From contig NC_133535.1 of the NCBI RefSeq assembly GCF_048544455.1, positions 82,956,120-83,020,119 on the forward strand: a stretch of 64,000 nt of DNA, in the 5' to 3' direction. Numbering within the stretch: the stretch's first letter is position 1; every line of letters starts with the position of its first letter. This DNA is from Silene latifolia. Taxonomy: Eukaryota; Streptophyta; Magnoliopsida; Caryophyllales; Caryophyllaceae. Shown here piece by piece: positions 10,527 to 23,234 of this stretch. The translations under genes were made by a program, and so were the position numbers. The notes beneath the pieces were generated by a model. It did not search any database, had not been told where the DNA came from, and saw only the letters and a program-made list of their open reading frames with translations.

Positions 10527-12451
10527 TGTAATACTCCGTATTTTATAATTATATAAATAATATTATATTCCATTTATACGAGTTATGTTATAAGACGGAT
10601 AATAAAATAATAAGGATAACAATACACTTCCACCTACCACTATATATACCCCTCACCTTATCCATACTACCTTATTCTATTTCATTTCCCACCCCAAAAA
10701 TTTAGAGAGAATCTTAGAGAGAAAGAAGAGAGGAAAAAAGAAGAAAAGAAAGAGAATAAAGATCGTCTTTTTCCCCTCCGCCTCGAGATCGTAAGGTAAA
10801 TCGCCCCACACTAGTTTACATTATATTAATTGATCCGCCTCGGTCTTGACTCACCCTAGACCCACCGTTGACCACTCGGACCACCGTTGACCGCCCATAA
10901 GGGTGTTTAACCGAGGTGATCTACACTTTTATAGCTGTTTTGTGTGACCGTCTTAAGACGGATTTTTACCTTTGTTGCCATGGCCCAGTTGGAGAGACTT
11001 TGGGTGGTTAGTGTTATGGGTAGTGAGGGGATAACAGTGGTGGTCTTAAGTGGTGGAATGGGTAGCCGTGGTGGTCAGAAATAGAGGGGGAAGAAGGGCT
11101 GGTTGGATCGAGTATTGTTGTTGTTGTATGCTGTAGATGGTCGTGGGGATTGCTGAGGTTGCTGGTGGTTGACGACAAGGTCCACCGTGGTCAGGGGAGA
11201 CCACGGTGGTGGTCGGCACTGGCGAGGGGTGTTGGTATTGGCGGGGTCGATTACGGGAGTGTGAGTGGGTGAGGTTGTTGTGTTGTTGTTGTTGATGTTG
11301 CTGGTCGTGGTGGCTGCCGGCCGTGGTCCACCGTGGTTGGTGGTGGTGGCAACGGTGGCGGCAGTAGGTGGTGGGTAGCGGGAATGAACGAGTGTCGGAA
11401 CGGGTATAAGGTAGTGTATTAAGACGTGATTTGAATAACGTGTTTAAGACGGGTTTTATTTATTTAATTAATAACGTGTTTAATTTAATTTGATTAGTTA
11501 GTAATTATATTTAATTATCGTAATTAGGTGCCGATGTTATGGAGAAGCGCATTTATATCCGTTTGCTTGCATATTTGTCGGGATTGCTAAAAGGTAGGTT
11601 TATCCTACTCAGTTAGATAATGTGTCTATTTATTAAAGGAGTCGTTTGTCATTAATTGCATTGAATGAGTCGGTAATTGGCATGTTATATGGTATCTTGC
11701 ATATTGTGTTGTTTGTATGTCGGAGGACATGGAGGTTTGAGTTGTTACTTGTTGTTATGGAGACGTAAGGTGCTTGGGAGACCGTCTTATGCTTGAGTTA
11801 TTGCCTCTTAGAGCTTCCCACTCCAAGAGGGATGTGCACATTAATGGCTTTGAGTTACGGAGGGACTCGTGTGGTTGAGACACGACGTCTGGCAGAGGAT
11901 TCGGTTGGCTTCCGGACCCGGTACGTCTGGGCGTGTCCCGGCACCTGTTTGTGATTTTTAATATGTCTGGGCGTGTCTCGGTACTAGTGTGGTTGTCGGC
12001 ATGTATGGGCGTGTCCCGGTACCGTGGTGGTGGTTGCTTGATAGCATGTCATTCATATCATGGTCATGTTGTATACTCACACACTTTGAGTTGTGTCACA
12101 CGTTATTTATCGTTACTGATGTTTGTGTGTCTGTGTAATTGTCACCTATTTCCGGGGTAGCCTGTGTCGATCCATATGATATTTTCGATCATATGGGGAT
12201 CCGGTTAAGTACATGTTGTTTGGATAGCACATGGAAGACGGGACGATATTGATGAGTCACGAGAAGAGTATAGTTGGCAAGAGAAGTATAGTTGTCTTGA
12301 GTTGTACTTTTATTCATTTTTTTTATGTTTGTGTAATTCGTTTAACATTATATTTATAAAATGTTCTTTGATTGGAGTTTTGAAACACTACATCGGGAAA
12401 CCGAGATGGTAATGCCTTCAATTATCTTGGCCAGATAATTGGGGTGCTACA
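10527..12451 (+). mobile_element. Element G: Ty3/gypsy 5' LTR (1925 bp)
   Basis: It starts TGTAATACTCC and ends GGTGCTACA, followed 3 bp later by a PBS. TATA-like ctatatataccc lies at about 10640. It is inserted in the gag of F; the left flanking 5 bp are ggttt, and the right flank is not in the window. The start resembles the D LTR (TGTAATACTACGG on the minus strand). The internal open frame at 11933-12160 is not a credible gene. Confidence 0.8.
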
Positions 12452-12454
12452 AAG

Positions 12455-14737
12455 TGGTATCAGAGCGACGATTTTGGAACCTAAACCAATGAACCAAAAT
12501 GAATCTAGGAGTGTCTAATAAAATGAACCTGACATGAGTACAATAGGAGGTCGGTTTTGGGTGAGAAGGATCCCTCATTTCAAAACTAGATCCTATTGTT
12601 TCGTTTGGTCACTACGTGGGTGGTTATGAGTCGAGAAACGTGAAGTGCAATGTTGTGTGATTTCATTTGTGCAATGTTCAGTTGGCAAGTCATCGCATGA
12701 CATGGTTTTGTATGTGTTGATACGAGTATATAGATTTCTTTTCTTGCTTGATATAACCTTTCATTGGCATATAATAATATGTGATAGTCAAAATGTTGGA
12801 ATGAAAATGTTCACTTGAATGAGGTATATGTGATATGTGTAGGGGATTGTTTCATGTGAAGTGCATTTATTTGTATGAGCATTACTTGTTTGAATACGAT
12901 GAGTTTAAAGCCTTTAATTACATATCTGATGTAGCCAATTGATAGGATTCTTACATGATGTAGTTACTCATTTGGTACATGTTAAAATGTGAAAATTGGA
13001 TGAAAAGAGTAGTGTGTGTAACATATTTTGGAAGAGGTTATGACGTGATAGTGTGTGAGGGGCACTAACCCCGTCCTTTGGCATGTTAGTATCACATATA
13101 TGTTTGAATTTCACTAATGCTATAGTTAGAGTATGATTAGTAATAGTTGTTAGTTAAGTAGTCGCTAGTATAAGAAGTAGTCCTTAGTCGGAATTGCAAA
13201 CCATATAGAGGCACCCAGTCGAGTACAAGCTAGTACTCGACCGAGTACCAGTCACTCAACCGAGTGGACTAATTTCCAGAAACTTCAAAATTTCTGGAAG
13301 TGAGTCACTCGACTTAGTGGAGAAGGCACTCGACCGAGTGGACTCAGCACTCGACCGAGTGCCATTTTCTGAGTTGTGAAATTCACAAGATTTGTATTAT
13401 TACCTTGTTTCTTGCATTTCTTCGTCATTCCTCATAGCAAAAATACCAAAATCTCCTTGAATCTTTTTCCAAAACTCCATTGTGGATGATTGTTGCTCGG
13501 ACTTAAGTTTTCTACTCCATTTTATCCTCTTAATTCTTGCTAATTCAACACTGTAAATGGTTTTCCCATTACTCTTTTTGTTCCAATTTAATTTCATTTA
13601 AATCCACACGATTCCTCCAAATTTTTTCAATTAATTGCATGATTTGTTTGATTCATGATATTAATCACTTTTTTTTATACCATTTATGATGTCAAGTGTA
13701 AAATTTTATATTGAATTTTGCCCAAAAATTTTATGAATTCGGAAATATTTATTCTCGAGTCAATAATTTAATTTGTGTTTGTAGCTTAGTTAATTGTTTA
13801 ACAAAGACTAAAGTTGATTGTTATTGCTAATTCTTGTCATATGGTTGGAATCGTGTCTTGAAAATTTTATTCCAAAAAGTTTGACATCTTAATGTTCATG
13901 CGTAAGTTTTTATTTTTCGTGTTTGAAGAGTTAGTTAGTTTACTAATGAGGCTCAAGAATCTTCCCACGCTTAAGTTTTTATTTTCTCTGTTGGTAACGA
14001 CATATATTATCGTGAACCCAAAATTTCATCTTGAGATGTTTCCCAAAATCTTTTAAAATTTCATTTTAAAAAATGAATGATTTTGATGTGGTTTCATATA
14101 CTCTGTTTATTGTGTCTAATTATGCTGTAAAGATTTAAATGTGGCTTAATGATGTTAGGTATGGTCTCAAAATTTGAAAATTTTGTTTTAAAGTTTTTTT
14201 GAATTAATTGAGTAATGATACTTCAATTTCCATTAGTAATGCTATGTATTGTCTTAAGTTGGTAATGTCGCCTTAAAATCTTGACCAAATTTTGATTCCT
14301 TCTTTTATCTTAAAGTTGGCTTAACGATGTTTTAATGCAATTATCTTTATGAGTATCACTGTAATAACATAGTTTAAATCGAAGTTTCCATTTTAAAAGT
14401 GAATCAATTTCTTTTTGAGATTTCATGTGTACATCCCTAAATGTTTATTTTTACGTTTGAAACATGGCTTAATCGTCTCATAGTGCCCCAACCTTGTTAA
14501 TGGTGATATGTGTGGAAAATTATAGTATTGATGCTCAAATTTTATTTCGTGCTTATACTGGGTGTTATTGTGCCGCAAGCTTACAGTTTTGTTAATAATG
14601 CTATGTATGGTCTTAAATCGAGAACCTCACCTTAAAACTTTGCCCAACAATTTTTTTTTATATATACATACCAAGGTGTATAAGATTAAGTTTTAAATTT
14701 GGTATTTGAAACGTAGTTCCATTTTTTCGTAGTGTTG
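12455..14737 (+). other. Element G PBS (12455-12466) and leader, no gag found
   Basis: TGGTATCAGAGC is an initiator tRNA-Met PBS. The following 2.27 kb has no recognisable gag or pol. It includes a palindrome cluster at 13209-13365 and an AT-rich tail. Element Tat 1 begins at 14738, so the rest of G lies elsewhere. The 5 bp before Tat 1 are tgttg and may be its target duplication. Confidence 0.6.
13209..13365. repeat. Cluster of ACTCGACCGAGT-type palindromes
   Basis: Three perfect copies of ACTCGACCGAGT and several degenerate ones (for example ctcaaccgag, ctcgacttag) are spaced by 10-40 bp. They are one base change per arm from the ACTCGATCGAGT clusters in element D. Confidence 0.85.
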
Positions 14738-16166
14738 TGTAGATACCTCATTTCTGCACCTCCCGCAAGCCACTCGGTGATGATTGAGCCGCATGTTTGG
14801 TACGCGGAACAATTTATGACAATTTGTAAGTTTATCGTCAAGTGATAGCTCAAATACTTATGTCTACCCCTTGGTCGTCATCTAAGCGCCATTACAGCCG
14901 TTTTGACAGTAATTAGAGTTCATTTGGAGTCCGGATAAAAAACCGTCTTCATTTTCTAATAAACCGTTTAAAATGCCGAGTCGGAATGTTCTGGAATATT
15001 CCGGATATTTCTATTCCATAATTTTAATCTTTAAATCTTTTGGCAAAATATATCCCGAAATTATATTTTAAACAATAAGGAAGTTGAGATCTACCGCAAT
15101 TCCATAACAGAAACGCGGAAAATCTTTCTTCCGCAGAAGGAAACTCCTGGGGAAAGGACGCAGCACCTTCTGCGCCTCTTCCAAGAGCCGCAGTGGCTGC
15201 TGCGCCTCTTCCCCAGCTCTTTTCTGCGTATTTTAAGATCTTTTCGAGATTTGTTTCCAAAGGTTTACCGAAACCCTAATTCCTCCGCGTGATTAGTATA
15301 AATAGGGACCTTCGTTCCTCATATTTCTCACGCGAGTGTCCGCCCTTCTCTTCTCCCTTTGCATTCTAAGACCGTGCTCTTTGCTTGTTGGCGTCTACGT
15401 GCTTGAACTTTCGACTACGTAAGCTCCGATCCTTCTGAGTACCAGCCTCGTTTTGCATGACCGACCAATTTGACCAACTCCACTCAATCAACTTAATCAA
15501 TTTAATTTAATTCCTCTTACGAGGGCACTTTCGAAATACATTCGAATCGAGCAATCACTAATGTTTAACTTAGTCAATCTCGTTTCGTCAAACATGTAAG
15601 TCTGAGGTTGTAAATCCCATATTTTATTATTGTATTTTATCATTGTATAAACTATTGTAAGGTTTACGTCGAAAGCATGTTTAAAACCGATTTACAAAAC
15701 CCTTTTATCAAACCTATTTTTACGGATTAACAGAGGGCAGACGTCGAGAAGAAACGCAGCAACTGCTGCGCCTCTTCGAAGAGTCGCAGCATCTGCTGCG
15801 CCTCTTTCTGAGGTTGCCGCAGTTTATGCTTTTCTTCTTCTTCCTCGTCTTTCTGTTAACTCGTCTTTTTTTCGTTCTTCTTTTCTTCTTTTCTTCTTTT
15901 TCATTCGTATATAATAACTATAGTCATAACTTGTACAATCATCGCCTTTAAATCCCGACTTAAATCCCTTATAATCAATATTTGCGGGTTTTCGTCGTTA
16001 AAAGCAAACCCGGGTTTTGGAGATTCGGTTCATTCATATCAAATCTCTGGGATTCGACTTTTGTATATTTTCATCAGTTTATCGCGTCTTACATTTGTTT
16101 CCGTCTTAGTAATTTGACCTAAATTAGTTCTAATTAATCTCTTATTAACCTTTAATTCACTCATTA
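14738..16166 (+). mobile_element. Tat 1 5' LTR, left part
   Basis: It starts TGTAGATACC and aligns with the LTRs at 43660 and 51329. Two paired-hairpin motif blocks lie at 15156-15215 and 15753-15810. TATAAATA lies at 15297-15304, giving the LTR promoter. The LTR is cut at 16166 by the candidate Helitron and resumes at 20001. The antisense open frame at 15024-15260 is not conserved between copies and is not a gene. Confidence 0.85.
15297..15304 (+). promoter_or_regulatory. TATA box of the Tat 1 LTR
   Basis: TATAAATA is followed by GGGACC and lies about 82 bp downstream of the paired palindromic motif block. The same arrangement is present at 44219-44226 in the 3' LTR and at 51897-51904 in Tat 2. 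Confidence 0.75.
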
Positions 16167-16680
16167 CTAGCTTTCTTGCCCGTGCGTTGCACGGATATTA
16201 AAATAATGTGTAATAAATTTCACAATAAAATGAAATATAGACATATAGTACATCGTTCATGTCTAAGATTTTATGCATGCCGCATGACAAACAAATAATT
16301 GCCGTTAACATAATATTGACATAAGAATAAAAGAGTGTTTGATTAATAAAATACTTTTTTTAGGAAAATAAAACCAATATGAAGTTTATATATATGATAC
16401 TTGGACTGATAGTTTTCAGAATTTGTTCATTAATACCTGTTTGTTTTTCAATTGGTCAAGGAAAACAATAATATCTACTCTGCATAATCAACTCAATGAT
16501 GCAACAAATCTCCTTCTTTCGAATAACAACCATAATTTAATCATTGCTGGATCAAATTGTAATTATGTAAAAACATTTAGAGGTAGTTAGAATGTTATAT
16601 CTCCCGGTCAAACTATAAAAGTACGTTTGAATGTGAACCAAATTCCGACACAATACTATATGGCTAGGGCTGCTTATAAC

Positions 16681-16683
<3 letters not shown>

Positions 16684-16750
<67 letters not shown>

Positions 16751-16755
16751 ATCTC

Positions 16756-16786
<31 letters not shown>
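16684..16786. repeat. (CT)n microsatellite
   Basis: About 100 bp of nearly pure CT repeats have a few TT and AT interruptions at the right end. The open frame read through it on the minus strand is a run of Arg-Glu and is not a gene. Confidence 0.98.
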
Positions 16787-19660
16787 AGCAGTAGTCTTGG
16801 CCCCCATCTTCTCATTTGAAACAAAATCTTTCACGCAGACCCTATTTTTCTTCCCTATTCACACACATGATCTAAAACAATCGCATCCCTTGAAAGATTG
16901 ATCCTTGTCTCTGAAACTTATCTCAAATTTATCCAACCAAGTGAAAAACTAAACCCCCTACTTCTAGAAAAATCCACAATCCAATGGAAACTAATCCTTG
17001 CTCTCGACAATGTTGTTAGAATTAAGATTTTACTTTAATTTGGATTGATGATGTCAAGATTAAGTTTAACAGTATGATCTTTTGAGGTTTCTTGTTATTA
17101 TTCATGTTACCTACTTCCTCCGTTCCAATGAGTTGTGTATACGTTTGCTTTTTGAGCACTATTCATAGGTGAGGAGAATCTTCATTATAATTTTTAATAT
17201 ATAACATAAAAGATAGTCATGTGAGATCTTTTTGAAACGTCTTATCGAGTAGTTATGAATATCAAATTTTTATATTTTTAGTAATGTATAGCTAAATATA
17301 TGAGGAAAAGAAAATGTGCATTGATGTACGTGTATAAAGTAAACGTATACAACTCATTGAAAAGGAGGAAGTATATGTTTTAATGCAAGAGATATTTTGC
17401 TGATAAATAACCTTATTTATTATCACTATCCCCGTTAAAACTCATCACCCTCCACAAATGCACCCTCCCTCCACCCCACTAATTTACCCGCAAAATAAAA
17501 CATCAGCCACTATGATTAGTTCTTACTACTTGAAACAACCTCCAATCCACTACCACTATGACTACCTTTCTGCCACGGTTTACATCTAAGAGTTCATAAA
17601 TCACATTCACCTCCATGAAACACCAATCTTTACTCTAGATGATATGGATCCTAGTCTCCCTTATCGAAGACAATTTATTTCTCCTTCAACAAAGAAAAGA
17701 TTAAAAAGCAATCTTCCCTCTTATCTCTCTCCCTTTCCCTTCTTAGTCTTTTTTTCGTCCCCTCCCTTAAGTGTTTGGGTACTATGTTTGTAAACTGAAT
17801 AAGTTTGAATATTATATATATACACGAACTTTGCTATTTATTTCATTTTGCATAAATAAATCTTACTACCTCGATCCATCTCATTTTTATTGTCCTTTTT
17901 TATTCAAATTTTATTATCCCATAATTATTATCCCCTTTCTACATCTAGTAAGGAAAAACTTTAGTCAACCAACTCATCGCAATCAACCTCATTCCCACTC
18001 GAAACAACCTTTAGCCCACTACTTAATCCCTTCACTTCACACATAAACGGTCTAAAATGCAAAGCTTTTATCTCTCTCTTGAAAAGTCCATCTAACTAAC
18101 AGAAAACTAACCGCTATTTTCTGAACTTCATCATTTTTACATCCCGTAAAGATTAAGTTGAACAGGACAAAAAAAAAATGCAGAAACTTAGGTTTTGTTT
18201 GATAACGACAGATTGAACATTTTTTTTTTTAGCATTTTGAGAGTTTTTACACTATTAATCAACAAATGCGCTATTTTGAGTGTTGATCATCGACATATTA
18301 AAATAGTAGATTGTGGTGTAATTTCCTATTTTACATTATGACCTTTAATTAGTATATTATAAGAAAAAAAATTGAGTTTTTTTTAATCTCTTAGGACATT
18401 AAAGATCAAACATTATATTTATCATATTTATAATTAATATTCTTCACTTAAAATATATAAATTTAAGCAAGTTCAAATAAGTTAGCTAAAAGTTATAAAT
18501 CACAAATTGTACGAAGCAGTATAATCATTTTTTTTATTAATATGAAATTAATGTCATAAACTTCATGAGAATATTAATGCGGTAGAGAACTATAGAAGAG
18601 TTGGCAAGTACGTGACCCCCTTTTAAGTTTAAATTTTTTCATTTATTTTTATATTTTTGCCTAAAGGTGGTTAAAGCATCGTATTATGCATGACAAATAT
18701 GTCTCACCCTTCCCCAATTCGTATCTCTCCCTAAATTACAGTGATGATATGCTCAATTTACACACAATTTTTTTTATAGCATCAACAATAATTAGTTTGC
18801 TCCATATAATTGAATAGTACCGTTTTTTATGCATGTAAATTTGTCAGAAGAAAAGCTTAAGAGAGACGGTCTTCACTATGTTAGGGAAAGACTACACTTA
18901 CCCTTTTATGTGTCTTTCATGACTTTTTTTAATATTGATCGTTGCTTGAATTGAATCTTAACCTTATATATATTTCTATAATAAGTGAAACTAATTTACC
19001 TTCAAGCCTAATTCAAATCTATTTTATTACTCGTGGTACCATTTTTACTTTAAATTGTAAAACAATCGCACAATAAAGTTTTTCAAAACATTTACTCATT
19101 TGTCATAATATGATATTTCGATTCGCAAATTAGCAGCAATAACTTTCTTTATATTTTAATACTCCTTGAAAAATAGATATCAAACTTTGTACTTTATCAA
19201 TAATTTTTGAATATCTTATTTAAATTTTGATTAATATACTTTTATATAATGACAAATGAATGTAAATAATATAATAATAAATTATCAATAGAAGTTGAAG
19301 TGTATTGTGAGGGAAATAACTATAAAATTAGTAGGAGAAATACATATGACATTTGAAAAATAAACTTTGTATTATGTATAATTAAATATGACATTAGCAA
19401 TAACAAAAGACGTAGAGGCATCTTTCAGCGTTCATTTTACTCTTTACATGAGTAAATTCCATGTAGTACGTATTATGCATGCACATTTGTCAAAACTCAG
19501 TTCGGCCCAGGGCCTTTTAGCCTCATAATACCTCATTTTGTTTAATCGGAAGTTGTTATAAAATTTGATATTATAAATATAAAAAAGGTTTTTTTTCCTT
19601 CTAATTTAATAAAACGTGAACAAATACTAATGAATAATTTTTTAATATTAATAAGTTGTA

Positions 19661-19980
19661 GATAATTAATTTATTTCCTGTTTCTAATAATAAATTGTAA
19701 AATAATTAATTAATTCTCATTTCTAATAGGAAAATCATATTCCTAATTATAATAGAAAAATTTTAAATAATTATTATCTCCTAATTCTAATAGTATAATT
19801 AGCAAAAAAAAGCCTTAATAAATTGTTAATTTATTTCCTTTTTCTAATAAGAAAATTATAATAATTAATTAATTCTCATTTCTAATAGGAAAATTATATT
19901 CCTAATTATAATAGAAAAATTGTAAATAATTAATTATCTCCTAATTCTAATGCTAATAGTATAATTAGAAAAAAAAGCGT
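19661..19980. repeat. 160-bp AT-rich tandem duplication
   Basis: Two copies about 159-160 bp apart share phrases such as ttaatttatttcct, aattctcatttctaatagg and cctaattataatagaaaaa. They lie next to the proposed right end of the Helitron. Confidence 0.8.
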
Positions 19981-20000
19981 CCTTTAGTTATATATATTGA

Positions 20001-21267
20001 TTATTTTATAATTAGTTCTGATTAATTTAATGTAACACCCCGACCCAAACCGGGTCCGGAGCGGTTACTTATGATAGCTCACCAGGCTGTGTACATGGCC
20101 CACAGATCAACACGTGTCCTTTATAGCGCATTTTGTCCTCACTCATGCGCATCCCAGAAACCTTCCCAGGAGGTCACCCATCCTAAGACTACTCCCAGTC
20201 AAGCACGCTTAACTTTGGAGTTCTTTCGCATGGATGACCATAAAAGAAAGTGCACTTTGTTGATATGAGTAGTACTTCCAATCCCTTTAAGCACTAGTCA
20301 TTTAAGCCTATCACTGGACCTCTTCAATTACCGTGGGTGTTACATTTAAGTTCGTTCTTTATCGCTTTTATGACCAATTTGCATATAAATAACCTGTTAA
20401 ATCACTTCTACTTGAGTCGAACATTAATAATCGATCATTAAATTCACCAATGAACATTAACGATATGCAGTTCCGGCTTCACAACCATAACTCACCTCAG
20501 GAACAGACGCAGTGACCACTGCGCCTCTTCCAAGGGACGCAGCTCTGCTGCGCCTGTTCCGGGGTGATTTTTGTCCCTGAACTTCCGTTTCCGCTTTGAC
20601 CTAATTTATTAGTTTTACGTATTAATCAACTATTACTCGTAATATCACTACTAATATGTCCGTTTTCTAACCTTAATTATTTTTCCTTTCTTTTCCCAAA
20701 TTATCCGTTTTAAACGTATTTTCGACATAAATCATGTAATTATTGTAATTGTAATTACCGTATTTCATTTATTATACTCTTTATTATCGTACTGTTTGCT
20801 TGTTCTCACATGTAATCAACCCTAAATCTCTACTTCGACCCATTGTATTTAAATTACGTGTTCACCGACATAGTTTAATTCTCACATGCTAGGATTAATC
20901 TATTTGATGTTGCATTGCATGCATATAATCGAATACATATCAAGTATAGATGATTTTCCCTAATCATTAGTAGAGGCCGCTATCGAGGCGGGCGGGATTA
21001 GGTGTTCATTAAAAGGACTTCCTAATACATACCCTCACCCCTTACTCCAGATCTCTGTGAACATCCGTATTCATTGGCATCCACGAGAGTAATTTAGACA
21101 TAGAATGCTAAGGGTAACGAGTTCTTAGTGTTCATGTCACTACTTTGTGTCTTGACATGACGCGAAGTATTCGAACGGTTTCCAATTTTCCACAATAAAT
21201 TGGTGGCGACTCCACAAATGCAAACGCTTGTTTTCCCAAGCGACCCCATGGCCCCTCCGTGTCCACA
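20001..21267 (+). mobile_element. Tat 1 5' LTR, right part
   Basis: The LTR resumes at 20001 and, apart from the Cassandra unit, runs to CCACA at 21267. It aligns with 52790-53744 of the Tat 2 LTR (shared phrases such as gaggccgctatcgaggcgg). It carries a third paired-hairpin block at 20505-20560. Open frames in it on either strand are not credible genes. Confidence 0.8.
20031..20344 (-). mobile_element. Cassandra-type solo LTR carrying 5S rRNA sequence
   Basis: The 314-bp unit reads TGTAACACCC to GGGTGTTACA on the minus strand. It is flanked by a perfect 5-bp direct repeat TTTAA (20026-20030 and 20345-20349), which proves insertion as a solo LTR. Bases 20163-20229 match the 3' half of plant 5S rRNA on the minus strand, including GGATGGGTGACCTCCTGGGA and AAGTTAAGCGTGCTTG. 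Cassandra elements are known TRIM retrotransposons with 5S-derived pol III promoter sequence in their LTRs. The unit is non-coding. It is inserted in the Tat 1 LTR. Confidence 0.9.
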
Positions 21268-21270
21268 GTA

Positions 21271-22061
21271 TGGCGACTCCACTGGGGAGTAATACACTTA
21301 CGTGTTGCCAAGGGAGAAACTTGAATAAGTTAGGGAATAGTTTATATGAGACAGTTGTCGGTTTTTCATTACTCGATCTTCCTAGATCGTTTTATTCGGC
21401 CTTCCTAGGCCCAACCCAACCCATTCGACCAATCGTCCCGTCTGGACGGTCCAAATTCTTATCTGGGCCTAAGGATGGATAGCGATTGACGTCAACCTTA
21501 CCACGATGCTTACTCCTGTTTGTATCAAGCGCCTTCATTACTCGAGGGAATGGACTAGGAACCAGCCTTACTCTTGTTTGGCATGGCCCTCTCCACAGAC
21601 CCGGGTTTGATTGCTCGATATGGCAACCCACCCAAAAACCCTTTTAAATGCACTCAGCATACCGTTATAATGCCTGTTTGAATGCTTGTATCATATGTGA
21701 TCACCATTTTCTAAACAAAACCATGACGAATTTTGTAAAATAAAAAAAAAACCTCTTTCAAAATGTAAATATTTTTCGAGGAATGGCCCAAATTAGCGCA
21801 AAAAGAGTCGAAACTCTGTCCAAATATCGAGTCAAAAGTCGGGCCTCAAAAGCCCATTTCAAAACCTCACTTCGAGTCAACACTCCTACAACTACACTAC
21901 AGTTGATTAGGACAAACATTTCAAAACTTTGTCATTTTCAAACCTCACTTGACACAAGTGGCACACTCCCACTTCACAGTTCGTATCTTTTCTTTGAGTA
22001 AGTGTGCTAGAATGGTTGATCGTGTTTTGATTCGTCGTCTATCTCTTATCCAGTTTCCAAG
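21271..22061 (+). other. Tat 1 primer-binding site (21271-21288) and leader
   Basis: TGGCGACTCCACTGGGGA begins 3 bp after the LTR end. The same site is at 53748 in Tat 2 with two base differences. I did not assign the tRNA. The leader contains the phrase cattcgaccaatcgtcc, which is where the Athila element interrupts Tat 2. No gene is seen before the gag start. Confidence 0.7.
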
Positions 22062-23233
22062 ATGTCTGGAACTAGTCACGCAAGTGTCAATGGACAACCC
22101 CAAAATGGTAATGATCAAATCCTAGCTGCGCTCGCTCATCTCCAAACAAGTCAAGAACAAGCTTATGAACGCCTTAATGCTATTGAAAACCGGTTTGTTG
22201 CGGTAGAAACTAGGCTACCTCCTGCAGAAGATGAAATTCCTAATGAAATTGTGAATGACAACCTTCTACCCTATGTTGGACAAGCAGAAGTCAACCCTCC
22301 AGTAGGTCTTACTGAAGCTAAAAAGCGACTCCAATACTTGGAGGAGCAATTAATGTACCTCAAAGGAGACGATATCTATAGGGAAAACAATCGCAAGTAT
22401 GAGGCCATAAGCGCCAAATTGCCAACCAACTTCAACATGACTGACATCCCGAAATTCAAGGGACATGAAAACCCTTTGAACCAAATTCGTGCTTTCAAAG
22501 ACTACATGTCTATCAAAGGCATCAAACCCGAGATGTTCGTAAAGATCTTTCCTTCATCTCTCGACACTATTCCTAAGCAATGGTTCTATTCCCTAGAGCA
22601 CAAGAAGATTGCCACCTGGGATGATGTCGCAATCGAGTTCGCTAAGCAATATGCGGATAATGCTGAAATCCAAGTCAATATGCGCACTCTAGAGGTTCTT
22701 ACCCAAAATGAGAAAGAAGGCTTCACCGACTTCCTAAGTAGGTGGAGGAAGACTAGTACACAACTTGTCGAGTGTCCAGATGAAGCTACCCTTGTGGAAA
22801 AATTCGTGGATAATTTAAGGCCCATTTATGGAAATCACTTGAGATACCAAAACATTAGGACCTTCAAAGACTTAACTGTGCTAGCGACAAGAATTGAGGA
22901 TGACATCCGTAAAGGACTCTTGTCCAAAACGGTAGGCCGTGGATATCAAGGCTCGACAAGTCGTTCTTACGGCTCTACTAGCAAGACTGATGAGGTTAAT
23001 CTTCTCGAATCATTAAAGAAGAATAACCCCCAAAGGAAATTCACGAACATTGGTGACTAATACTCCAATGCTTTGAAGAGGTTGATGAAACATGGTAAGC
23101 TCCAACCCATAGGGCCTACACCTGATCCAGAAAAGAAATCCAAGTTCTGGGACAAAAATTCATGCTGCGAATATCATATAGGTAAGGGACATGATACAGA
23201 AAAGTGTTAAAAGCTAAAGCATGTCCTTCAAGA
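22062..23233 (+). pseudogene. gag: Tat 1 gag
   Basis: ATG at 22062 opens a 332-codon frame that continues past a TAA at 23058-23060. An N-terminal coiled-coil-like stretch (LAALAHLQTSQEQAYERLNAIENR) precedes the gag core (PKQWFYSLEHKKIATWDDVAIEFAKQ, FTDFLSRWRK). Past the stop comes a knuckle-like CCEYHIGKGHDTEKC, immediately followed by another TAA at 23206-23208. The protein would build the particle and bind RNA. Two in-frame stops make it non-functional. All pieces to 24950 remain in one frame, so gag and protease were a single reading frame. Confidence 0.85.
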
Positions 23234-23234
23234 T

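Larger units (their letters stand above)
16167..20000 (-). mobile_element. Candidate non-autonomous Helitron
   Basis: On the minus strand the 3' end shows a 6-bp stem with a 3-base loop (CCGTGC AAC GCACGG, 16180-16194), 9 bases, then CTAG followed by T. That is the classic Helitron terminus. The opposite end would be A|TCAATATATATAAC, giving insertion between A and T. The LTR of Tat 1 is continuous in content across the proposed ends. No Rep/helicase gene and no credible open frame are inside, so it would be non-autonomous. Contents are a CT microsatellite, AT-rich DNA and a 160-bp duplication. The right end is the weaker of the two. Confidence 0.45.

Noticed and set aside
16552..16824. Arg/Glu-rich 90-residue open frame
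   Set aside because: It is a translation of a CT microsatellite.
20163..20229. 5S rRNA gene
   Set aside because: Only the 3' half is 5S-like, it has substitutions, and it lies in a Cassandra LTR with target duplication.
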